Positions 47,502-55,019 of a stretch of DNA of 64,000 bases are shown here, in pieces. Location: positions 1 through 64,000 of the forward strand of contig CAXXFJ010000038.1 of NCBI GenBank assembly GCA_963677415.2, given 5' to 3'. This stretch comes from JAQUTK01 sp963677415 (GTDB lineage: Bacteria; Bacteroidota; Bacteroidia; Bacteroidales; JAQUTK01). Numbering within the stretch: the first letter of the stretch is position 1; each line of letters opens with the position of its first letter. Made by a program: the position numbers and the translations under genes. The notes under the pieces were generated by a model. That model had not been told where the DNA came from, made no database searches, and saw only the letters and a program-made list of their open reading frames with translations.

Positions 47502-48347
47502 ATGAAGAAAATTACGACCATTTCCGAACTGAAGGTTCTTCTTCAAGCAGATCGCGAAAAGAATCTTACTATCGGATTCATACCTACAATGGGTGCTTTG
47601 CATGCTGGCCATATTTCCTTGGTAAACAGAAGTGTTACTGAGAATAGTGTTACTGTCGTCAGCGTGTTTGTTAATCCTACACAATTCAATGATAAAAGTG
47701 ATCTTGAACGATATCCCCGAACTTTGGAAGCAGACATGGCCTTGCTGGATGAGGCTGGGTGCAACATTGTTTTTGCTCCGAGTGTAGAAGAAATGTATCC
47801 GGAAAGTGATACACGAGAATTCTCTTTTGCACCTTTGGATCAGGTAATGGAAGGACCTGCACGACCCGGTCATTTCAATGGTGTCGCTCAGATTGTCAGC
47901 AAACTGTTTTATGCTGTGGAGCCTGACCGTGCCTATTTCGGGCAGAAAGATTTTCAGCAGGTTGCAATTGTGCGTCTGATGGTAAAACAGTTGAACTTGC
48001 CAGTTGAGATTATTTCCTGTCCTACTCTACGTGAAGATAGTGGACTTGCTCTCAGCAGCCGTAATATGCTTCTTTCCGATGATGAAAGAAAAAAAGCAGC
48101 AAAGATTTCGCAGACATTATTTAAAAGCACTACCTTTGTTCCAGAAAAGAGTGTGGAGGAAATCAAGGCATTCGTAAACAAAAGTTTGTCTTCCGAGCCG
48201 GTCTTCCGGATGGAATACTTTGAGATTGTAGATGGAGATACATTGCAATCTGTTATGAGCTGGAACGATGCCTCTTTCATTGTAGGTTGTATCACTATTT
48301 ATTGTGGAAAGATACGGCTTATTGATAATATTGTTTATAAAATATAG
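47502..48347 (+). CDS. panC: Pantothenate synthetase
   Basis: A 281-residue cytoplasmic enzyme that joins pantoate and beta-alanine with ATP. The nucleotidyltransferase HxGH motif is in FIPTMGALHAGHISLVNRS; VFVNPTQFNDKSDLERYPRT and RPGHFNGVAQIVSKLF bind pantoate; AYFGQKDFQQVAIVRLMV and SGLALSSRNMLLS (KMSKS-like) bind ATP. The start MKKITTISELK is chosen over a TTG at 47400. A TAAATTTG box lies at 47459-47466. panD follows 18 nt later and makes the beta-alanine it uses. Confidence 0.97.
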   Translation: MKKITTISELKVLLQADREKNLTIGFIPTMGALHAGHISLVNRSVTENSVTVVSVFVNPTQFNDKSDLERYPRTLEADMALLDEAGCNIVFAPSVEEMYPESDTREFSFAPLDQVMEGPARPGHFNGVAQIVSKLFYAVEPDRAYFGQKDFQQVAIVRLMVKQLNLPVEIISCPTLREDSGLALSSRNMLLSDDERKKAAKISQTLFKSTTFVPEKSVEEIKAFVNKSLSSEPVFRMEYFEIVDGDTLQSVMSWNDASFIVGCITIYCGKIRLIDNIVYKI

Positions 48348-48365
48348 TCGTTCAAGATTTTAATT

Positions 48366-48716
48366 ATGTTTATTCAAGTACTCAAGTCTAAGATTCATAG
48401 AGCAACGGTTACTCAGGCCAATCTTAATTATGTTGGTAGTATAACGATTGATGAGGATCTCATGGATGCTGCGAATCTGATTACTAATGAGAAGGTTCAA
48501 ATCGTAAATAATAACAATGGTGAACGGTTTGATACGTATATCATAAAAGGTGAACGAGGCTCTGGGACTATCTGTCTAAACGGAGCTGCTGCTCGAAAAG
48601 TGCAACCAGGTGATATTGTCATAATTATGGCTTATGCATACATGGATTTTGAAGAGGCGAAAGGCTTCAAACCAACAATCATTCATCCCGATACGGCAAC
48701 AAACAAACTGATATGA
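48366..48716 (+). CDS. panD: Aspartate 1-decarboxylase proenzyme
   Basis: A 116-residue pyruvoyl enzyme that makes beta-alanine from aspartate. Self-cleavage is predicted between Gly24 and Ser25 (NYVGSITID), giving the pyruvoyl group. Arg/Tyr region GERFDTYIIKGERGSGTICLNGAAAR is the active-site floor. Length is normal. In operon with panC; a terminator follows at once. Confidence 0.97.
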   Translation: MFIQVLKSKIHRATVTQANLNYVGSITIDEDLMDAANLITNEKVQIVNNNNGERFDTYIIKGERGSGTICLNGAAARKVQPGDIVIIMAYAYMDFEEAKGFKPTIIHPDTATNKLI

Positions 48717-48720
48717 TGGT

Positions 48721-48750
48721 AAAGAGCCTCCAATGTGAGGCTCTTTTTTT
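48721..48750 (+). terminator. Rho-independent terminator after panD
   Basis: AAAGAGCCTC (48721-48730) pairs with GAGGCTCTTT (48737-48746) and runs into T. Confidence 0.9.
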
Positions 48751-48857
48751 GTTTGTTCTGTCTTCTTTCCCGTTAATATCTGTATCTTTATAGTGTAATA
48801 TTATCTCTTTTGGTACATTTGCACCTCTAGTTCATAATAGATAATAGCAAAAGAGAA

Positions 48858-50939
48858 ATGCGTCATATTTTCTTGGTTATATTTTTTAGTTTGTTTTCTT
48901 TTTTATCAGATGCTCAAATCAATACCGACCGGGTTCTTTCCATTGGTCGCAATGCTCTCTATTTTGAGGATTATGTCCTCTCTATCCAGTATTTCAATCA
49001 AGTGATTCAGGCTAAGCCATATCTCTATGAACCTTATTATTATAGAGGTATTGCAAAGGTATTACTCGAGGATTTTCAAGGAGCAGAAGATGATTGCAGC
49101 TTGGCTCTTGAACGAAATCCATTTGTGGTTGGTATCTACTCTTGTCGAGGGTATGCCCGGCAACAATTAGGTGATTATGCCGGTGCAATTGCCGACTTTA
49201 CAAAAGGGCTGGAATATGATCCTGTCAATAATCAGCTATGGATGAACAAAGGTATAGCGTATGCTCAAAACAAAGAATTTGACAAAGCAGAAAAAGAGTT
49301 CTCACATCTGATCTCCAGGCAGCCCAATTATGTTCCAGCTTATTTGAATCGAGGTGCAATGAATTTAGAAAAACAAGATACGGTTGCGGCATTGCAAGAT
49401 CTTGATACAGTACTCAAAATGGATAAGTTTTCATCAAGGGCCTACGGAATACGTGCAGTTATCTTTTCTAAACGGGGTGATTTCCCTTCGGCACTGATTG
49501 ATTTGAACGAAGCTATTCGACTTGATCCAAAGAACACCGACTTTTATATCAATCGCGGTATCGTACGCTACCGAATGAATGATTTGCGTGGTACAATGAA
49601 TGATTATAACAAGGCGTTAGATTTGGATCCGTCCAACCTGATAGCTCTTTTTAACCGTGGGCTTCTTCGCTCGATGGTGGGTGATGATAATAGGGCAATC
49701 GAGGACTTTGATCGGGTGATTCGTTTTGAGCCGGATAATTATATGGCGATTTTTAATCGCGCTTTGTTGCGTTCTCAGACAGGTGATCAAACCGGAGCAA
49801 TAGAAGATCTATCGACAGTGTTGACAACGTATGTAGATTTTGTGCCTGCCTATTACGCAAGGTCAGAGGCGCGAAGAAAAAAGAATGATATCAAGGGGGC
49901 AGAAATTGATTTTTCAACGGCAATGACTCTGGAAATGAACAGGGGAAAGAATGCCGAAAAGGATAAAGCCAATTCTGAAGAGGATGATACGGAAGATAAA
50001 GTGCGTGTAAACTCAGACAAGAATATCAGTAAGTTTAACCGCTTAGTGGTTGCTGATCCCGAAGATGAAAGCAAACGAAACTACACCAACGAGTATCGGG
50101 GACGCGTTCAAAATCGAAATACTTCTATTGAATTACAATCTCAATATTTTTTCTCATGGTATAAAAAAGAGAACGATTTGCGTCAAGCCTCTCATTATAT
50201 CGGTATAGTGGAAGATATCAATAAAAATCATTCCATGAATAATTATCTATTGTTGACAAATAAAGATGTGACATTAACTTCCGAACAAGTTTCAGAAAGA
50301 TTCTCTTCCATTGATTATTACTCAAAACGTATAGGAGAGGACAGTGTTGATATCTCAGCATATATGGGTAGATCCGTTGATTTTATGCTGATTCAGGACA
50401 TGAAAAGTGCTTTGGAAGATTGTAATATACTTGTGCGAATTAATCCTTCTTATTTGCCTGTATATATGAATAGGGCTTTAATTCTTTCAAAAGAACTTGA
50501 ATATGCGAATGCTCTAAAGGAAAATGAAGAAGAGGAAAAGGCGGCCAGTACTCTTCAGTCGTTTGATGTTTACGGAATCAAAGGGGCGAAGATCTCTTCT
50601 TCAAGAAGTAAAGTGCAGGTGTCAGAGTTTCAGAATGTCAGTGCAGAACGATGGAAGATAATTGCAGATTATGACAAAGTTATATCGCTTGATCCGAAGT
50701 TTGGAGCAGCTTATTATAACAGAGCCAATATCTATTCCAGCTTAAAAGAATACCAACATGCCATTGATGATTATTCACGTGCAATCGAAATGGAACCTGA
50801 TTTTGCGGAGGCTTATTTCAATCGTGGATTGACTCGTATCTTGGCAGGTAAGGATAAGGAAGGAATTTCAGATCTGAGTAAAGCAGGTGAATTGGGTATT
50901 CCGGAAGCTTATAACATAATAAAGCGCTATTCGGAATAA
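48858..50939 (+). CDS. Secreted tetratricopeptide-repeat protein
   Basis: A 693-residue protein with signal peptide ending SDAQ. About eight TPR units fill residues 25-350 (repeated pattern W-LG-Y-A-A-F-P: AYLNRGAMNLEKQDTVAALQ, FYINRGIVRYRMNDLRGTMN), then an irregular charged section of about 220 residues, then two further TPRs at the C-terminus (AAYYNRANIYSSLKEYQHAI). A periplasmic scaffold for protein contacts is likely; partner unknown. A TACATTTG element at 48814-48821 is a candidate -7 box. Confidence 0.85.
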   Translation: MRHIFLVIFFSLFSFLSDAQINTDRVLSIGRNALYFEDYVLSIQYFNQVIQAKPYLYEPYYYRGIAKVLLEDFQGAEDDCSLALERNPFVVGIYSCRGYARQQLGDYAGAIADFTKGLEYDPVNNQLWMNKGIAYAQNKEFDKAEKEFSHLISRQPNYVPAYLNRGAMNLEKQDTVAALQDLDTVLKMDKFSSRAYGIRAVIFSKRGDFPSALIDLNEAIRLDPKNTDFYINRGIVRYRMNDLRGTMNDYNKALDLDPSNLIALFNRGLLRSMVGDDNRAIEDFDRVIRFEPDNYMAIFNRALLRSQTGDQTGAIEDLSTVLTTYVDFVPAYYARSEARRKKNDIKGAEIDFSTAMTLEMNRGKNAEKDKANSEEDDTEDKVRVNSDKNISKFNRLVVADPEDESKRNYTNEYRGRVQNRNTSIELQSQYFFSWYKKENDLRQASHYIGIVEDINKNHSMNNYLLLTNKDVTLTSEQVSERFSSIDYYSKRIGEDSVDISAYMGRSVDFMLIQDMKSALEDCNILVRINPSYLPVYMNRALILSKELEYANALKENEEEEKAASTLQSFDVYGIKGAKISSSRSKVQVSEFQNVSAERWKIIADYDKVISLDPKFGAAYYNRANIYSSLKEYQHAIDDYSRAIEMEPDFAEAYFNRGLTRILAGKDKEGISDLSKAGELGIPEAYNIIKRYSE

Positions 50940-50953
50940 AATAGAATCAATTA

Positions 50954-50984
50954 TTGCTCATAAAACGAATAAATGTTACTTTTG
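50954..50984 (+). promoter_or_regulatory. Bacteroides-type promoter of thrS
   Basis: TTG at 50954-50956, a 20-base spacer, TACTTTTG at 50977-50984. The thrS start is 24 bases further on. Confidence 0.75.
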
Positions 50985-51008
50985 CAAGTTATTAAAAAGA
51001 AATAGACT

Positions 51009-52955
51009 ATGATACAAATAAAATTTCCTGATCAGTCAGTTCGAGAATATCCCGAAGGCATTACCGGCTTGGAGATCGCTGAGAGTATTAGTTCTCGTTT
51101 GGCTCAGGATGTATTAGCTGTTGGTGTTAATGGAGAGACGATTGATTTGACTCGCCCGATAACATCTGATGCAGATGTTGTCCTTTATAAATGGGATGAC
51201 AAGGAAGGGAAACATGCTTTCTGGCACACTTCTGCCCATTTGATGGCAGAAGCTTTGCAAGAATTATATCCTGGTATTCAGTTTGGAATAGGTCCGGCTA
51301 TTGAGAACGGGTTCTATTATGATGTTGATCCGGGTGAGGCTGTAATTAAAGAGATGGATCTTTCTGCCATTGAGGCTAAGATTCTTGAACTTTCAGGTAA
51401 GAAAGAGGCAATATTACGTAAAGATATTTCAAAGAGTGAGGCTTTATCCTATTTCGGAGAAAGAGGTGAGACGTATAAGATTGAATTGATCAATGATCTG
51501 GTAGATGGAACGATTTCTACTTATACACAAGGCCGTTTTACTGATCTTTGTCGTGGTCCGCATATTCCAACTACAGCTCCAATTAAGGCAGTAAAACTGA
51601 CCAGTGTTGCAGGTGCTTATTGGAGAGGAGATGAAAAACGTAAAATGCTAACTCGTATCTATGGTATCACTTTCCCGAAAAAGAAAATGCTGGATGAATA
51701 TCTGGTCTTGTTAGAAGAAGCCAAGAAACGTGACCATCGCAAGATTGGTAAGGAAATGGAGCTTTTCGCCTTTTCGGAGAAGGTGGGGAAGGGGCTTCCG
51801 TTATGGTTACCCAAAGGCACCGCCTTGCGTCTTAGTTTGGAAGACTTTCTGAAGAGGATTCAGAAACGTTTTGGATACCAGCAGGTAATTACTCCGCATA
51901 TCGGACAAAAAGAATTGTATGTGACTTCAGGTCACTATGCTAAATACGGGAAAGACTCGTTTCAACCCATTCATACTCCTGAAGAAGGAGAAGAGTATTT
52001 GTTGAAACCAATGAATTGCCCTCACCACTGTGAGATTTACAAATGCTTTCCTCGTTCTTACAAAGAACTGCCTTTACGTCTTGCTGAGTTCGGAACGGTA
52101 TATCGTTACGAGCAGAGTGGTGAGCTGCACGGTTTGACGCGTGTGAGAAGCTTTACGCAGGATGACGCACATATCTTCTGTAGTCCTGATCAGGTGAAAG
52201 ATGAGTTTCTGAAAGTAATGGATATTATCTTTATCATCTTCAAAGCTTTAGACTTTCAAAACTTTGAAGCTCAGATCTCTTTACGTGATCCGAATGATAA
52301 GAACAAATACATTGGGAGTGATGATAATTGGGAGAAGTCTGAACGTGCCATAGTGGAAGCTTGTGCCGAGAAAGGACTAAAAGCGACTGTTGAATTAGGA
52401 GAAGCTGCTTTCTATGGTCCTAAACTTGATTTTATGGTAAGAGATGCTATCGGTAGAAAATGGCAGTTGGGTACCATACAGGTTGATTACAATTTGCCGG
52501 AGCGTTTCGAACTTGAATATACAGGTGCTGATAATCAGAAGCACCGCCCAGTAATGATTCACCGTGCTCCGTTTGGCTCCATGGAGCGTTTTGTGGCTGT
52601 GCTTATTGAACACACAGGCGGAAAATTTCCTTTGTGGCTGACACCGGATCAGGCCGTTATTCTTCCTATTAGTGAGAAGTTTAATGATTATGCTGAATCT
52701 GTTGCTAAGATCTTGAATCGAAATAATATTCGCACTATTGTTGATGACAGAAATGAGAAGATTGGACGTAAGATTAGGGATAATGAATTAAAAAGGATTC
52801 CCTATTTGTTGGTAGTTGGAGAGAAAGAAGTACAAAATGATGAGGTTTCAGTAAGAAAACAGGGTGAAGGTGATAAAGGTTCAATGAAAATTATTAACTT
52901 TGCCGCTCTTTTGAATGACGAAGTTGAGAAAATGGTTAATCAGTTCAATGATTGA
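51009..52955 (+). CDS. thrS: Threonyl-tRNA synthetase
   Basis: A 648-residue class II synthetase. N-terminal TGS domain (residues 1-62), editing domain with HxxxH (FWHTSAHLMAEALQ) and the later Cys-containing FTDLCRGPHIPTT. The catalytic core has zinc-binding MNCPHH, motif 2 FGTVYRYEQSGELHGLTRVR and motif 3 IHRAPFGSMERF, then the anticodon-binding domain. Length is standard. It heads the conserved thrS-infC-rpmI-rplT translation cluster. Confidence 0.98.
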   Translation: MIQIKFPDQSVREYPEGITGLEIAESISSRLAQDVLAVGVNGETIDLTRPITSDADVVLYKWDDKEGKHAFWHTSAHLMAEALQELYPGIQFGIGPAIENGFYYDVDPGEAVIKEMDLSAIEAKILELSGKKEAILRKDISKSEALSYFGERGETYKIELINDLVDGTISTYTQGRFTDLCRGPHIPTTAPIKAVKLTSVAGAYWRGDEKRKMLTRIYGITFPKKKMLDEYLVLLEEAKKRDHRKIGKEMELFAFSEKVGKGLPLWLPKGTALRLSLEDFLKRIQKRFGYQQVITPHIGQKELYVTSGHYAKYGKDSFQPIHTPEEGEEYLLKPMNCPHHCEIYKCFPRSYKELPLRLAEFGTVYRYEQSGELHGLTRVRSFTQDDAHIFCSPDQVKDEFLKVMDIIFIIFKALDFQNFEAQISLRDPNDKNKYIGSDDNWEKSERAIVEACAEKGLKATVELGEAAFYGPKLDFMVRDAIGRKWQLGTIQVDYNLPERFELEYTGADNQKHRPVMIHRAPFGSMERFVAVLIEHTGGKFPLWLTPDQAVILPISEKFNDYAESVAKILNRNNIRTIVDDRNEKIGRKIRDNELKRIPYLLVVGEKEVQNDEVSVRKQGEGDKGSMKIINFAALLNDEVEKMVNQFND

Positions 52956-53000
52956 TTGGACAAATAAATAATTAAAAGTAGGAGAATAGAATTTTTGAGA

Positions 53001-53657
53001 ATGAAAGAAGACCTCAAAGTGCAGTTTCGGATTAATGAAGGAATCCGTGCCAAAGAAGTTCGTGTTGTAGGTGAAAATATTGAACAAGGAGTTTATTCTG
53101 TTCGTGAAGCTCTTCGTTTGGCTGAAGAACATGGACTCGACTTGGTGGAAATCTCGCCAACGGCCGATCCTCCTGTTTGTAGGATTGTTGATTACCAAAA
53201 ATTCTTATATCAATACAAGAAGCGTCAGAAAGAGCAGAAAGCCAAATCTGTAAAGGTTATAGTTAAAGAAATCCGTTTTGGTCCTCAGACAGATGATCAT
53301 GATTATAATTTCAAATTGAAGCATGCAAAAGGTTTTTTAGATGAAGGAGCGAAGATAAAAGCCTTTGTGTTTTTTAAAGGTAGGTCAATTTTGTTCAAAG
53401 AACAGGGTGAGGTTTTACTTCTTCGGTTTGCCAATGATTTGGAAGAGTATGGAAAGGTAGATCAAATGCCTGTTTTGGAAGGAAAGAGAATGATTATATT
53501 CATTTCTCCTAAAAAAAGAGCTGGCGTCCCCGTATTAAAACCGAAGATTGATGCTCCGAAACAGGGATCTGCAAAATCAGCAACTCCGAAGTCGGATGTT
53601 CCGAAGTTAGATACCCCAAAAGTGGAAGTTGAAACTCAAGAAGGTGAGAAAAAATAA
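53001..53657 (+). CDS. infC: Translation initiation factor IF-3
   Basis: A 218-residue IF-3 that binds the 30S subunit and checks start-codon pairing. N domain QFRINEGIRAKEVRVVG; linker; C domain VKEIRFGPQTDDHDYNFKLK and FFKGRSILFKEQGE. A Bacteroidetes-type tail of about 45 residues is rich in Lys, Pro and Ala. The start given is ATG at 53001. An in-frame TTG at 52995 is better spaced from AGGAG at 52980-52984 (10 bases against 16), so a non-AUG start is possible, in line with the AUU start used for autoregulation in E. coli. Confidence 0.95.
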   Translation: MKEDLKVQFRINEGIRAKEVRVVGENIEQGVYSVREALRLAEEHGLDLVEISPTADPPVCRIVDYQKFLYQYKKRQKEQKAKSVKVIVKEIRFGPQTDDHDYNFKLKHAKGFLDEGAKIKAFVFFKGRSILFKEQGEVLLLRFANDLEEYGKVDQMPVLEGKRMIIFISPKKRAGVPVLKPKIDAPKQGSAKSATPKSDVPKLDTPKVEVETQEGEKK

Positions 53658-53724
53658 AATAACGTCCGGACGATGAGAATCGCACGTAGGATAATACTAA
53701 CAAACAAATAAAATTTACTGTAAA

Positions 53725-53922
53725 ATGCCAAAATTGAAGACTATCTCCGGTGCTAAAAAGAGATTCTCTCTTACCGGAACAGGAAAAATCAAAAGAAAGC
53801 ACGCTTTCAAAAGTCATATTTTGACTAAGAAATCGACAAAGAGAAAAAGAAATCTGACTGGATTTACAATCCTAGACAAAACTAATTTGAAAAGCGTCAA
53901 AGAGATGCTATCAATGAAGTGA
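53725..53922 (+). CDS. rpmI: 50S ribosomal protein L35
   Basis: A 65-residue, highly basic large-subunit protein: MPKLKTISGAKKRFSLTGTG, then KIKRKHAFKSHILTKKSTKR and a short C-terminal helix. Full length for the family. It lies 67 nt after infC and 116 nt before rplT in the conserved cluster. Confidence 0.98.
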   Translation: MPKLKTISGAKKRFSLTGTGKIKRKHAFKSHILTKKSTKRKRNLTGFTILDKTNLKSVKEMLSMK

Positions 53923-54038
53923 TTCAGAATGGATTTTTAAAAAAGCGAGTTTAACAAAAGATTTATTAACCGAATGTATTAGCAGTGAAGTTCACTTACA
54001 AAGAAATAGTGACGCTAACATTCAAAAATTGATTAATT

Positions 54039-54383
54039 ATGCCAAGATCAGTAAATCACGTTGCTTCGAAAGCAAGAAGAAAGAAAATCTTAAAACTCAC
54101 CAGAGGCTACTTTGGTGCAAGAAAGAATGTGTGGACCGTTGCTAAAAACACTTGGGAAAAGGGTTTAACGTACGCGTTCCGCGACCGTAGAAATAAGAAA
54201 CGTACCTTCCGTGCATTGTGGATTCAGCGTATCAATGCTGCTGCTCGTCTGGAAGGAATGTCGTATTCCAAATTGATGGGTGCATTACACAAATCAGGTA
54301 TTGAAATCAACCGTAAAGTTCTTGCCGATATGGCAATGAATCATCCGGAAGCTTTCAAAGCAATCGTAGACAAAGTTAAATAA
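54039..54383 (+). CDS. rplT: 50S ribosomal protein L20
   Basis: A 114-residue large-subunit assembly protein that binds 23S rRNA. Basic N-terminal helix MPRSVNHVASKARRKKIL, then GYFGARKNVWTVAK, YAFRDRRNKKRTFRALWIQR and the globular C-terminus. In other bacteria L20 represses its own operon; no such leader structure could be confirmed here. Last gene of the cluster, with a terminator 18 nt later. Confidence 0.98.
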   Translation: MPRSVNHVASKARRKKILKLTRGYFGARKNVWTVAKNTWEKGLTYAFRDRRNKKRTFRALWIQRINAAARLEGMSYSKLMGALHKSGIEINRKVLADMAMNHPEAFKAIVDKVK

Positions 54384-54401
54384 GGTTGCAGCGATATAGC
54401 A

Positions 54402-54438
54402 AAAAGGGTTGTCCTATTCAGGGCAACCCTTTTTTTGT
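54402..54438 (+). terminator. Rho-independent terminator after rplT
   Basis: A 13-bp stem (54402-54414 with 54421-54433, one G-T pair), loop of six, followed by T. Confidence 0.92.
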
Positions 54439-54477
54439 TTATCTTTGGCATTTATTATTAATGAATACAAGAGTGTT

Positions 54478-54990
54478 ATGGATGAATTACTCCCCGTCAT
54501 AAGTGGTGAACAACTTTCTTCGGCTGCTGAGCAGGGAATGGATGAGTTTATCTCCATTTTTACGAATGCTTATCTTGAGATGATTCATGATGATCTGACA
54601 AATGAAAGCATGCAAATATTAAATGGTCATCAAAATACATTGGTAGCCTATCATTATTTTACCCAAGAGATTCAAATTGGTGGTTTCGTCCAGTTGATCC
54701 AAAATGGATATGGGGCTTATATCTTTGATAACCCTTTTGCAAAAGCGATGCGACTCTTTGGTGCAAAAGAGCTCTCCAAGTTGATTTATAAAGCCAAGAA
54801 GGTTTATGATGAGCATCGCAAGAAGCTTGAAAGGGAGACTACGGAAGAAGAGTTTATGGCAATGTATGAAGAATTTGAAGTCTTTGACGATTTGGAAGAA
54901 GAATATTTTGAAATTGAAGAAGAATCCACCGCAGCCATTGCTCATTTTATTGATGAAAATCTGGAATTGTTTGCAACGATTACAAAATAA
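54478..54990 (+). CDS. DUF4375 (DMP19-like) protein
   Basis: A 170-residue acidic cytoplasmic protein. The core (YHYFTQEIQIGGFVQLIQNGYG, then AKAMRLFGAKELSKLIYKA) fits the DUF4375/DMP19 family by the pattern E-x-GGF-x-Q-x-x-xN-G. The last third is strongly acidic (FEVFDDLEEEYFEIEEES). A function as a DNA mimic has been proposed for the founding DMP19 of Neisseria but is not established for this group. The start MDELLPVISG is chosen over an upstream start inside the rplT terminator. A TATCTTTG box lies at 54440-54447. Confidence 0.75.
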   Translation: MDELLPVISGEQLSSAAEQGMDEFISIFTNAYLEMIHDDLTNESMQILNGHQNTLVAYHYFTQEIQIGGFVQLIQNGYGAYIFDNPFAKAMRLFGAKELSKLIYKAKKVYDEHRKKLERETTEEEFMAMYEEFEVFDDLEEEYFEIEEESTAAIAHFIDENLELFATITK

Positions 54991-55019
54991 GAGTATTACT
55001 ACAACTAACACTATCAAAC

